A stretch of DNA of 64,000 bases from Eshraghiella sp045129695 (GTDB lineage Bacteria > Bacillota > Clostridia > Lachnospirales > Lachnospiraceae). The position numbers and the translations under genes were made by a program. This document shows, piece after piece, positions 43,414 to 52,470 of the stretch (position 1 is its first letter; each line of letters starts with the position of its first letter). The notes below the pieces were generated by a model that did no database searches, was not told where the DNA came from, and saw only the letters and a program-made list of their open reading frames with translations. The stretch lies in assembly GCA_045129695.1 (NCBI GenBank), contig JBGVJZ010000043.1:62001-126000 (forward strand), read 5' to 3'.

Positions 43414-44787
43414 TTATTTACGAATGAATCTTGCTATAAAAAATCCATCATACCCTTCTTCTGATTCGCTTATACCGATACTTCCCGGAAGGAGCTGAAT
43501 ATACCCCTCTTTAGTTGTATCACTTCGAAGTGATTCAGGAAGCATTTCATCAATACTGTCCTGTTTAAAAGGAAAATTATCCAGAAACCAATTGACATTA
43601 TCTGCATTTTCTTCCGAATTGACGGTGCATGTACTGTATATCAATGCACCTCCAGGCTTAACATAATCCACAGATGCCTTAAGAATCTCCCGTTGCAGTT
43701 TCACCAACTCAATACAATCCATAGGTGTTGTGTGATATTTAATATCAGGTTTCTTACAAAGTATTCCCAGCCCTGAGCATGGTAAATCAGCAATTACAAT
43801 ATCTGCCTTTCCGATGGATAATTCATCAGTTGTTCTGGCATCCTTTACAATTGCTGCAACGTTCTCAAGCTCAAGCCTTTCTATGTTCTCTCTTATCTTA
43901 AAAACCTTGCTCTCAGATACATCCCTTGCTTCTACATAACCCGTACCATCCAGCATTTCCGCTATGTGCAAGCTTTTGCCTCCCGGTGCAGCACATAAAT
44001 CTATTACATAGCTGTTGCTTTTAGGATTTGCAACATGGCACACTAACATTGAACTAATATCCTGAACAAAAAACAATCCCTCATTAAACTCAGGTATTTT
44101 CTCAAGATAATCATAATCCGTTATTGAAAGTGCCTCCGGCAGAATCATATTGTCATTGACCGTAATTCCCCTCTGTCGCAAACGGTTCGCCAGTTCCTTT
44201 GGAGTGATTCTTGCAGTATTACAGCGGATTGTTAATGGTTTTTTTACAAACTGGGCTGTTAACATTCTTTCCGACTGTTCCCTGCCAAACTCATTAATCC
44301 ATTTGGCAACAATCCATTCGGGAGTTGAATAACATACCGACAAATATTCTATTCCGTTACCATCGTCTGCAGGAAATTCAATATTACCCTTATTTCTCGA
44401 TATGTTTCTAAGTACACCGTTTACAAAACCCTTTAAAGAGACAAAACCTTTTTTGGCAGCAAGCTTTACAGCCTCGTCACACGCAGCAAAATCTGCATTA
44501 CTGTCCATATATACAATCTGATAAACCGCCATTCTTAAAATATTTCGTATGACCGGTTTCATTTTCTCTGTATTAACCTTTGAAAACTTATTGATTATAT
44601 AATCTATTGTAATCAGTCTCTCCACTGTTCCCCTTACCACACAGGAGATAAATGCCCTGTCTTCCCTTGACAGATACTGGTATTTCTTAAGTGCATCCGA
44701 CAGAATCAGATGTGTAAACTGATTTTTCTCATTAATTTCCAGTAATATATCTAATATAATATTTCTGGTGTTAACCTGCTGTTTCAT
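43414..44787 (-). CDS. rsmB: 16S rRNA (cytosine967-C5)-methyltransferase RsmB
   Basis: 457 residues. N-terminal NusB-like RNA-binding domain (about 1-145), then a Rossmann methyltransferase: VIDLCAAPGGKSLHIAEML (SAM motif I, near 260), IADLPCSGLGIL (motif IV with the release Cys) and YSTCTVNSEEN (motif VI with the nucleophile Cys). The start overlaps the fmt stop in ATGA. The typical def-fmt-rsmB-rlmN-prpC-prkC-rsgA-rpe-thiN order of Firmicutes is kept without the zinc-peptidase gene that some Clostridia insert here. Confidence 0.96.
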   Translation of the reverse strand: MKQQVNTRNIILDILLEINEKNQFTHLILSDALKKYQYLSREDRAFISCVVRGTVERLITIDYIINKFSKVNTEKMKPVIRNILRMAVYQIVYMDSNADFAACDEAVKLAAKKGFVSLKGFVNGVLRNISRNKGNIEFPADDGNGIEYLSVCYSTPEWIVAKWINEFGREQSERMLTAQFVKKPLTIRCNTARITPKELANRLRQRGITVNDNMILPEALSITDYDYLEKIPEFNEGLFFVQDISSMLVCHVANPKSNSYVIDLCAAPGGKSLHIAEMLDGTGYVEARDVSESKVFKIRENIERLELENVAAIVKDARTTDELSIGKADIVIADLPCSGLGILCKKPDIKYHTTPMDCIELVKLQREILKASVDYVKPGGALIYSTCTVNSEENADNVNWFLDNFPFKQDSIDEMLPESLRSDTTKEGYIQLLPGSIGISESEEGYDGFFIARFIRK

Positions 44788-45710
44788 AATATTGTTCCTG
44801 TTTCAACGGTATATCCCCGAAGAAATGCTTCCGTCTCCATTCTTTTTTTGCCTTCAAGCTGCAATTCATTAACTGCAAGTGCTTTATCTCCGGTGCTAAT
44901 GTAAATAGCATTCTTATCTGTTTTAAAAATTGTTCCCGGCTTATATTCTGCACAATCATAATCCACGACCTCTGCATCCCATATTTTGAGGGTTTTACCA
45001 TTGATTCTTGTATAAGCTGACGGCCATGGATTAAGACCTCTTATAAGCCTTTCTATTTCTGCTGCTGATTTATTAAAATCAATAAGTCCTGTTGTCTTGT
45101 CTAATTTGGCGGCATGAGTTGCTTCACCTGTCTGTGGTGTTGGCGTAACTGTTCCGTTTTCAAGACCATCCAAGGTCTCAATAAGAAGCTCTGCACCAAG
45201 CTTTTCAAGCTTATCAAAAAGACTTCCGCCTGTCTCTTTAGGCTCAAGTGTATATTTGCGGACCATCAGCATATCGCCGGTATCGATTCCTGCATCCATC
45301 TTCATGGTTGTAACACCTGTCTCTTTTTCACCGTCAATAACTGCCCACTGTATCGGTGCAGCACCTCTGTATTTAGGAAGCAGGGACGCATGAACATTGA
45401 CACAACCATATGGCGGAAGTTCAAGAAGCTCTTTAGGAAGTATCTGACCGAAAGCAACAACTACAATAGCCTCCGGCTTAAGCTCTGAAATAATCTTTAT
45501 AAATTCAGGCTCTCTGACCTTCTGTGGCTGATATACGGGAATATTGTATTTAATGGCAGTTTCCTTAACAGGTGACATCTGAAGCTCACTTGTCCTGCCT
45601 TTTCGCTTATCCGGCTGTGTAAAAACTGCCACGACATCATGTCCTTTATTAACAATTGCCTCTAAAGTCCCAACCGCAAAGTCAGGAGTTCCCATAAAAA
45701 TAACTCTCAT
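44784..45710 (-). CDS. fmt: Methionyl-tRNA formyltransferase
   Basis: 308 residues. Formylates the initiator Met-tRNA with 10-formyl-THF. N-terminal hydrolase fold: MGTPDFAVGTLEAI, VFTQPDKRKGR, then HASLLPKYRGAAPIQWAVIDGEKETGVTTMKMDAGIDTGDM, which holds the catalytic Asn-His-Asp set (NVHASLLP near 107). The C-terminal tRNA-binding domain begins near 208 (RLIRGLNPWPSAYTRING). It starts three bases after def and uses formyl-THF that can be made by the fhs product of the same cluster. Confidence 0.96.
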   Translation of the reverse strand: MRVIFMGTPDFAVGTLEAIVNKGHDVVAVFTQPDKRKGRTSELQMSPVKETAIKYNIPVYQPQKVREPEFIKIISELKPEAIVVVAFGQILPKELLELPPYGCVNVHASLLPKYRGAAPIQWAVIDGEKETGVTTMKMDAGIDTGDMLMVRKYTLEPKETGGSLFDKLEKLGAELLIETLDGLENGTVTPTPQTGEATHAAKLDKTTGLIDFNKSAAEIERLIRGLNPWPSAYTRINGKTLKIWDAEVVDYDCAEYKPGTIFKTDKNAIYISTGDKALAVNELQLEGKKRMETEAFLRGYTVETGTIL

Positions 45711-45713
45711 TAT

Positions 45714-46187
45714 TTAATCCTCTTCGTCGTATTCTACATCCTCTAACGAACCTTCAACATGGTCAATATATAAATCTCCGTCAAGATGTGCAACCTCATG
45801 GCAGATTGCTCTTGCCATAAGTTCTTCACCCTCAACAATTATCTCATTCATATCCAGATCATATGCTTTGGCTTTAACATAATTAGGTCTGGTAACAATT
45901 CCTGATTTACCGGGTATACTAAGGCATCCCTCCTGTCCTGTCTGGCTTCCTGAGGTCTCAATAATCTCCGGATTAATCATTATAACAGGTCCGTCACCTA
46001 TATCAATAACAACAATTCTTTTAAGGATTCCAACCTGTGGTGCCGCAAGTCCGACACCATTTGCTTCATACATTGTTTCCAGCATATCCTCTGCTAATTC
46101 AATAATTCTGTCATTAACTTCAGGAATTTCCTTACATATCTTTCTAAGAATCGGATCTCCCTCAGTTCTGATATTTCTTAATGCCAT
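45714..46187 (-). CDS. def: Peptide deformylase
   Basis: 157 residues. Removes the N-formyl group from nascent proteins. The three metal motifs are visible: GVGLAAPQVG (about 46-55), EGCLSIPG (Cys ligand, near 89-96) and CHEVAHLDGDLYID (HExxH, near 129-142). The usual HEVDHLDG reads HEVAHLDG, with both His and Glu kept. The C-terminus is acidic. It is adjacent to fmt, the enzyme that adds the formyl group it removes. Confidence 0.96.
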   Translation of the reverse strand: MALRNIRTEGDPILRKICKEIPEVNDRIIELAEDMLETMYEANGVGLAAPQVGILKRIVVIDIGDGPVIMINPEIIETSGSQTGQEGCLSIPGKSGIVTRPNYVKAKAYDLDMNEIIVEGEELMARAICHEVAHLDGDLYIDHVEGSLEDVEYDEED

Positions 46188-46198
46188 TTTATACTCTC

Positions 46199-48394
46199 CT
46201 ATCTGAAATCAAATTGTACCTGACAGCCCTTAAAAACATTCTCTGATAAAGCCGTTTCGATTATATCTTTAATTTGTGTCAAATGTTTGTTATCTTTATC
46301 TTTATAATATATTATTCTGTAATACACGTCATTAATCCTGTAAATAGACGCATTGGCAGGTCCTATTATTCTGGTATTGCCTGTATCTGTAATTGATTTA
46401 ATATGATGTGAAGCCGCAACTGCCGTTTCTTCCGATTCAGAAGAAACCGTAACGCTCATCATATGCATTGTCGGTGGATAATCCATCAATGTCCTGAAAG
46501 CCATTTCCTCTTCATAGAATGCTTCATAATCATTGCATGCGGCACTGACAATAGCATAATGCTCAGGGTCATATGTCTGAATCACAACATTTCCGGGTTT
46601 ATCCCCGCGTCCTGCTCTTCCTGAAGCCTGCGTCAGCAAATCAAAGGTTCTCTCCGCTGCAGCATAGTCAGAAACATATAATGATGCATCTGCCAAAAGC
46701 ACACCTACAAGCGTCACATTCGGGAAATCATGACCTTTAACAATCATCTGTGTTCCGATAAGAATATCTGCATTTCCTTTAAGAAATTCCTGTAAAATCT
46801 CTTCATGACCTTTTTTGCCTTTGGTTGTATCCAGATCCATTCTAAGTGTTCTGGCCGTCGGAAAATACCTCCGCACCTGTTCTTCAACCTTCTGGGTTCC
46901 TGCTTTAAAAGTTCCTATCTGCCCGGAACCGCAATATTTACATCGGGATACATATTTTTCTTCGTATCCGCAATAATGACATATAAGTCTGTTATTATTG
47001 TGAAGAGTCAGTGACACCGCACAATGCGGACATTCAACTACCTTACCACAGTATCTGCAGTTAACAAATCCATTATATCCTCTTCTGTTAAGAAACAGCA
47101 TTATCTGCTCTCTTTTTGCCAGTCTGTCTTCAATAAGCTGTGCCAATAAATTGCTGATTACGGAGTGATTGCCGTCTCTTAGTTCCTTTCTTAAATCAAC
47201 AACCGTCACCTTAGGAAAACCTGCATTTCCTGCCCTGTTATTCAATTCATAGAGATTATATAACCCCTGCTCTGCCCTGTAATAAGATTCAACAGAAGGT
47301 GTTGCTGAACCAAGAACGACCTTGGCATCACTTAATTTTGCAATCTGTATTGCAACCTCCCTTGCGTGATATTTAGGGGTTGTATCACTCTGATAAGCAT
47401 TCTCATGCTCTTCATCTATAATTATAAGTCCAAGCTTGGAAAATGGCGTAAACAACGCCGTTCTCGGACCAATCATCACCTTAATTCTGCCCTGTCTTGC
47501 CAGTTCGAATCTGTCATATTTCTCACCGTAAGACAATCTGGAATGTATAATGGAAATTTCATCTCCAAACTTATGATAAAATCTCATAACGGTCTGATAT
47601 GTAAGTGCAATTTCAGGAATCAGCACAATAGCTTCCCTGCCACTTTGAATCACATGACTGATTATCTCCATATATACTTCTGTTTTACCGCTTCCTGTAA
47701 CACCCTTAATAAGACAAGTACGGTTATCTCCATTATCCCAATCGGCAGTTATACGGTTTACAATTTCTGACTGTTCGTCACTGAGAACAACAGCTTTTCT
47801 GAAATCCGGTGCCGGATTCAGTTCATTTCGTATGTTTTCTGTTGCATAAATCTCAATTAAACCTTTATCTTCAAGGGTTTTAAGAGTCGCTGCATTCGCA
47901 TTACACTTCTTCATAAGAACCGAATAATCCGGATTGTTTTGGACTGCCAGTTCCCGAAGTACTTTCGCCTGTGTCGTTCCCCTTCTTCGTTCTGTTTCAT
48001 CCGCAAGTATTTTTGCCTCATCAGCAGCAATAAGAAGATGTACCGTACGGTTTAGTGTTCTTTTCACACTGCGTTTAACCGGAAGAACCGTTTTGAGTGC
48101 CTGATTCATGGTTGAACCATAATTGTTCTTCATCCAATATGCCAGCCTTATAAATTTGCTGTCTATGGATATACTGTCTTTAACAATTCCTGTTAATTCT
48201 TTAAGCCTGTGCATAGCAACAGCCGGTGTCTCTGTTATTCCAATGACGTAACCTGTTCTTCTGCTTTTACCAAACGGTATGGACACCTTATCTCCGACAC
48301 TTATCTGTTTTTCAAGCTTTTCCGGTATGATGTATTGAAAGGTTTTATCAAGTTCTTCAACTGAAATGTCAACAATGACATCTGCAAATTTCAT
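46199..48394 (-). CDS. priA: Primosomal replication restart helicase PriA
   Basis: 731 residues. 3'-5' DNA helicase that reloads the replisome at stalled forks. N-terminal 3'-DNA-binding domain (VIVDISVEELDKTFQYIIPEKL), Walker A KGVTGSGKTEVYMEII (near 225), DEEHENAYQS (motif II), GSATPSVESYYRA (motif III), eight zinc-ligand cysteines in CRYCGKVVECPHCA and CHYCGYEEKYVSRCKYCGSG, then ILIGTQMIVKGHDFPNVT and QASGRAGRGDKPG. All helicase motifs are intact. Confidence 0.96.
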   Translation of the reverse strand: MKFADVIVDISVEELDKTFQYIIPEKLEKQISVGDKVSIPFGKSRRTGYVIGITETPAVAMHRLKELTGIVKDSISIDSKFIRLAYWMKNNYGSTMNQALKTVLPVKRSVKRTLNRTVHLLIAADEAKILADETERRRGTTQAKVLRELAVQNNPDYSVLMKKCNANAATLKTLEDKGLIEIYATENIRNELNPAPDFRKAVVLSDEQSEIVNRITADWDNGDNRTCLIKGVTGSGKTEVYMEIISHVIQSGREAIVLIPEIALTYQTVMRFYHKFGDEISIIHSRLSYGEKYDRFELARQGRIKVMIGPRTALFTPFSKLGLIIIDEEHENAYQSDTTPKYHAREVAIQIAKLSDAKVVLGSATPSVESYYRAEQGLYNLYELNNRAGNAGFPKVTVVDLRKELRDGNHSVISNLLAQLIEDRLAKREQIMLFLNRRGYNGFVNCRYCGKVVECPHCAVSLTLHNNNRLICHYCGYEEKYVSRCKYCGSGQIGTFKAGTQKVEEQVRRYFPTARTLRMDLDTTKGKKGHEEILQEFLKGNADILIGTQMIVKGHDFPNVTLVGVLLADASLYVSDYAAAERTFDLLTQASGRAGRGDKPGNVVIQTYDPEHYAIVSAACNDYEAFYEEEMAFRTLMDYPPTMHMMSVTVSSESEETAVAASHHIKSITDTGNTRIIGPANASIYRINDVYYRIIYYKDKDNKHLTQIKDIIETALSENVFKGCQVQFDFR

Positions 48395-48403
48395 CTAAAA
48401 CGA

Positions 48404-49867
48404 TTACTCCTTCGCTGCTTTCTCAATTAGTTCCCTATCAGTCATATGGTATTTAATGCCTTTAATCTCCTGATAGTCCTCATGTCCTTTTCCGGCAATA
48501 ACAATGATGTCGCCCTTCTGACCATTGGTAATTGCATATTTAACAGCCTCGGCCCTGTCTTCAATCATTATATATTCACCATTGGTTTTCAAAACTCCGG
48601 TCTCAATATCCTTCATAATATCAACAGGTTCTTCATCTCTCGGGTTATCACTGGTTATAATGGTCAAATCCGACATTTTACCGGAAATCTCACCCATCTC
48701 AAAACGTCTGAGCTTAGAGCGGTTACCACCACATCCAAAAAGAGTAACTATCCTTATAGGATTATATTCCTTCAGGGTACTAAGAAGGCTCTCCAACGCC
48801 ATTGCATTATGTGCATAATCAATCATTACAATAAAGTCATCGGATACCTTAACCGGCTCAACTCTTCCCGGAACCTTGGCATTGTAAAGTGCTGTAAGAA
48901 CCGTTTCATCATCCAATTTAAAATGTCTGATTACTGCAAGTGCACATAAGCTGTTGTATACGGAGAATAATCCCGGAAGTGAGAGTTTTACATGTAAATC
49001 ATAACTGCCTGCCGTATCAAATTCCGTAGATATATTACCACCGTCATGGCTATAGCTGATATTAAAGCCTCTTAGCTGTGCCTTTTCACTTAATCCATAG
49101 GTCTCAACCTCGCAGGTATGATTCTTAAGAACTTCCTCAGCATGCTCACTGTCTATATTAATAATTCCAACTTTACATTGCCTGAACAAAAGGCTTTTAC
49201 ATGAAACATAGTCTTCAAATGAGGCATGTTCATTCGGTCCTATATGGTCCGGTTCAAGATTGGTAAATACACCCAGGTCAAATTCAATTCCCGCTGTACG
49301 ATGAAGCATTAACGCCTGAGATGACACCTCCATAACCACACACCGGCAACCGCTGTCAACCATTCTGCGAAAATATTCCTGAACCTTGTAGGATTCAGGT
49401 GTTGTGTTTACTGACGGAATTACCTCATCACCGATTATCGTCTGGATTGTACCTATTAAACCGGTTCTTATATTGCAGGACTCAAGAATATCCCTTACCA
49501 TATAAGTGGTTGTGGTCTTACCCTTGGTTCCCGTAATTCCTATTGTAAAAAGTTCTTTTGCCGGATATCCAAAATACGCAGCTGACATATATGCCAATGC
49601 AAGTCTGGTATCCCTAAGTCTGATAATCGTTATGTTTGTAAGTTCTTTGGTTACCTCTGTGTCTTTTTCTACAACAACAGCCACTGCACCTTTTTTCACG
49701 ACATCAGCTATATATTTGTGTCCATCAGATACAGCTCCCGTAATACAGACAAAAACATCGTTCTGTACTACTTTTCTTGAATCGTATACCAGATTATTAA
49801 TGTCAATACTATCATCACCATTAATTAAATCATAATCTAATTGCTCCAGTAATGTTTTAAGAATCAC
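48404..49867 (-). CDS. murE: UDP-MurNAc-tripeptide synthetase MurE, meso-diaminopimelate type
   Basis: 487 residues from the GTG at 49867, eight bases after AGAGG; two earlier in-frame codons are nearer the site. Adds the third residue of the stem peptide. Motifs: GITGTKGKTTTTYMVRDIL (P-loop, near 108), TTPESYKVQEYF, MEVSSQALMLHR, NLEPDHIGPNEHASFEDY and IDYAHNAMALESLL. The substrate-specificity motif reads DNPR (TSDNPRDEEPVDIM, near 400), which marks meso-diaminopimelate addition; the lysine type differs there. It is outside the dcw cluster, between folD and priA. Confidence 0.96.
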   Translation of the reverse strand: MILKTLLEQLDYDLINGDDSIDINNLVYDSRKVVQNDVFVCITGAVSDGHKYIADVVKKGAVAVVVEKDTEVTKELTNITIIRLRDTRLALAYMSAAYFGYPAKELFTIGITGTKGKTTTTYMVRDILESCNIRTGLIGTIQTIIGDEVIPSVNTTPESYKVQEYFRRMVDSGCRCVVMEVSSQALMLHRTAGIEFDLGVFTNLEPDHIGPNEHASFEDYVSCKSLLFRQCKVGIINIDSEHAEEVLKNHTCEVETYGLSEKAQLRGFNISYSHDGGNISTEFDTAGSYDLHVKLSLPGLFSVYNSLCALAVIRHFKLDDETVLTALYNAKVPGRVEPVKVSDDFIVMIDYAHNAMALESLLSTLKEYNPIRIVTLFGCGGNRSKLRRFEMGEISGKMSDLTIITSDNPRDEEPVDIMKDIETGVLKTNGEYIMIEDRAEAVKYAITNGQKGDIIVIAGKGHEDYQEIKGIKYHMTDRELIEKAAKE

Positions 49868-49903
49868 CAAACTCACCTCTCAAATTATATAAAATAATGA
49901 AAT

Positions 49904-50758
49904 TTACATTTCTGCTGCTTTTACGCAATTATACATTAACATTGCAATTGTCATCGGTCCAACGCCACCGGGAACAGGGGTAATTGCAGATACATGCGGT
50001 AATACATCATCATAATCCACATCTCCGCAAAGAATACTCTTTCCGCTTTCCGATACACCCATTCTGTGAATTCCGACATCAATAACAACTGCACCCTCCT
50101 TCACATACTCCCCGGTAATGAATTTTGGTTTACCGATTGCAACAACAAGAATATCTGCTCTCTTAGTAACCTCTGCCAAATTCTTAGTACGAGAATGTGT
50201 AATCGTAACTGTTCCGTTCTCGCGAAGAAGAAGGGCTGCCATTGGCTTGCCTACAATATTACTTCTTCCCACAACAACGCATTCCTTACCTGCTATTTCA
50301 ATATTGCTTCTCTTGAGAAGCTCAATTACTCCTGCCGGTGTACATGATACGAAACCCGGCTGTCCGATATTTAATGCACCAACGCTCTGCGGATGAAAAC
50401 CATCAACATCCTTGAGAGGCGAAATTGCCTGAATAATCCGGTCCTCATCGATATGCTTTGGAACCGGAAGCTGTACAAGAATGCCGTTTACATCTTCACG
50501 ATTATTTAATTCATCAATAATATCAAGCAGTTCTTTCTCAGTTGTCTCCTCAGGAAGTTCGTAAGCAAGCGAACGTATTCCTATGTTCTCACAGGCTTTC
50601 TTCTTGTTGCCGACATATACACTTGATGCCGGGTCATTACCAACCTGAATTACAGCAAGTGTAATTTCAATCCCCTGTGCCTTATATTCTGAAACCTTAG
50701 CTCTTAATTCATCCTTAATCTGAGCTGAAATAACCTTTCCATCAATAATCTCTGCCAT
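49904..50758 (-). CDS. folD: Bifunctional methylene-THF dehydrogenase/methenyl-THF cyclohydrolase FolD
   Basis: 284 residues. Converts 5,10-methylene-THF to 10-formyl-THF in two steps with NADP(H). VIQVGNDPASSVYVGNKKKACENIGI holds the catalytic Tyr-Lys, ILVQLPVPKHI and DVDGFHPQSVGALNIG are conserved, VVVGRSNIVGKPMAALLL binds the nucleotide, and PVPGGVGPMTIAMLMYN closes the site. It follows fhs by nine bases; together the two interconvert one-carbon units. Confidence 0.97.
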   Translation of the reverse strand: MAEIIDGKVISAQIKDELRAKVSEYKAQGIEITLAVIQVGNDPASSVYVGNKKKACENIGIRSLAYELPEETTEKELLDIIDELNNREDVNGILVQLPVPKHIDEDRIIQAISPLKDVDGFHPQSVGALNIGQPGFVSCTPAGVIELLKRSNIEIAGKECVVVGRSNIVGKPMAALLLRENGTVTITHSRTKNLAEVTKRADILVVAIGKPKFITGEYVKEGAVVIDVGIHRMGVSESGKSILCGDVDYDDVLPHVSAITPVPGGVGPMTIAMLMYNCVKAAEM

Positions 50759-50767
50759 ATTTACCTC

Positions 50768-52444
50768 CTAGAAAAGACCTGTAATCTTATTAGCAGTCTC
50801 ATCATAATCAATATTCTCTGCCGCAGGAACCCTTGGAAGTCCCGGCATAGTCATAATTGAACCTGTAATTGCAACAACAAATCCTGCTCCCGCATTAACA
50901 TATGCTTCTCTTACATTAACAGTAAAGCCTTCCGGTCTTCCAAGCTTAGTCTGGTCATCTGAAAGCGAATACTGTGTCTTAGCCATACAAACAGGCATAT
51001 TGCCAAATCCCATTTTCTCAAGATTATCAAGCACTCTTGATGCTGCCGGCGAGAAGGTTACTCCGTCTGCACCGTAAATCCTGGTTGCAATTGCATTTAT
51101 CTTATCCTTAAGCGGCATTTCTGTCTCATAAGTAAAATTTAATTTCTTTTCTGATTTGTCAAGCGATTTGAGAACCTTGTCAGCAAGGTCAATTCCGCCT
51201 TCTCCGCCCTTTGCCCATACATTGGCAATTGCAAATTCACAGCCCATTGCCTCAACATGTTCTTTAATGAAGTTCTGTTCTGCTTCTGTATCTGCTACGA
51301 AGCCGTTAAGTGTTACTACAACAGGAACTCCAAAGCCCTGCATATTCTCAATATGCTTATCAAGGTTAACAATACCCTTCTTAAGTGCCTCAAGATTCTC
51401 TGTATTTAAATCTTCTTTCTTAACGCCGCCGTTGTATTTAAGTGCCCTTACAGTTGCCACAATAACAATTGTATCAGGTACAAGTCCTGCCATACGGCAT
51501 TTAATGTCAAGGAATTTCTCTGCTCCGAGGTCTGCACCAAAGCCTGCCTCAGTTACTGTGTAATCTGCCAGTTTCAATGCCATTTTGGTAGCTCTTACTG
51601 AGTTACAGCCATGTGCAATATTCGCAAATGGTCCGCCATGCACAAGTACGGGTGTATTCTCAAGCGTCTGTATCATGTTTGGCTTCATTGCATCCTTAAG
51701 AAGTGCAGCCATTGCTCCGGTTGCCTTTAAGTCACCTGCCGTAACAGGCTCTCCTGCAAAATTATATGCAACAATAATCTTGGAAAGTCTGTTCTTCAAA
51801 TCCGCCATATCATTTGCAAGACAAAGGATTGCCATAATCTCAGATGCAACAGTTATTATAAAATGATCCTCTCTTACAACACCATCTGCCTTGGCACCAA
51901 GACCGATTACAATATTTCTTAAAGCTCTGTCATTCATATCAAGGCATCTTTTCCAGACTACCTGTCTTGTATCAATGCCAAGTGAATTGCCCTGCTGGAT
52001 ATGATTATCCAGCATTGCCGCCAGAAGATTATTGGCACTTGTAATTGCATGGAAGTCTCCGGTAAAATGAAGATTTAAATCCTCCATCGGAACAACCTGT
52101 GCATATCCGCCTCCTGCGGCTCCGCCCTTAACACCAAAGCAAGGCCCCAGAGATGGCTCTCTGAGTGCTGCAACGGTTTTCTTTCCAAGTAAATTCATCG
52201 CCTGTGTAAGACCAATGCTTATGGTTGTCTTGCCCTCTCCTGCCGGTGTCGGATTAATGGCTGTAACAAGAATAAGCTTTCCGTCAGGATTGCTCTGTAT
52301 TCTTGCTTCAAGCTCATCTGACAATTTGGCTTTATATTTTCCATAAAATTCCAAATCATCCTCTGACACTCCGATTTTGGCTGCAACATCTTTAATATGC
52401 TCCAGCTTTGCTTCCTGTGCGATTTCAATATCTGACTTAAACAT
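50768..52444 (-). CDS. fhs: Formate--tetrahydrofolate ligase
   Basis: 558 residues. Makes 10-formyl-THF from formate, THF and ATP. Signature NPTPAGEGKTTISIGLTQAMNLLGK contains the P-loop (near 63-80), GVKGGAAGGGYAQVVPMEDLNLHFTGD is the second signature, and FGADLGAEKFLDIKC and GVPVVVTLNGF follow. Length fits the family (about 556). Its product feeds purine synthesis, and fmt in the same cluster. In acetogenic Lachnospiraceae it also serves the methyl branch of carbon fixation; nothing else of that pathway is seen here. Confidence 0.98.
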   Translation of the reverse strand: MFKSDIEIAQEAKLEHIKDVAAKIGVSEDDLEFYGKYKAKLSDELEARIQSNPDGKLILVTAINPTPAGEGKTTISIGLTQAMNLLGKKTVAALREPSLGPCFGVKGGAAGGGYAQVVPMEDLNLHFTGDFHAITSANNLLAAMLDNHIQQGNSLGIDTRQVVWKRCLDMNDRALRNIVIGLGAKADGVVREDHFIITVASEIMAILCLANDMADLKNRLSKIIVAYNFAGEPVTAGDLKATGAMAALLKDAMKPNMIQTLENTPVLVHGGPFANIAHGCNSVRATKMALKLADYTVTEAGFGADLGAEKFLDIKCRMAGLVPDTIVIVATVRALKYNGGVKKEDLNTENLEALKKGIVNLDKHIENMQGFGVPVVVTLNGFVADTEAEQNFIKEHVEAMGCEFAIANVWAKGGEGGIDLADKVLKSLDKSEKKLNFTYETEMPLKDKINAIATRIYGADGVTFSPAASRVLDNLEKMGFGNMPVCMAKTQYSLSDDQTKLGRPEGFTVNVREAYVNAGAGFVVAITGSIMTMPGLPRVPAAENIDYDETANKITGLF

Positions 52445-52470
52445 AAATAAATCCTCTCTTTATATAATCC

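Noticed and set aside
45714..46187. HEVAHLDG in Def as a damaged active site
   Set aside because: The HExxH metal ligands and both other motifs are present; the changed residue is not a ligand.
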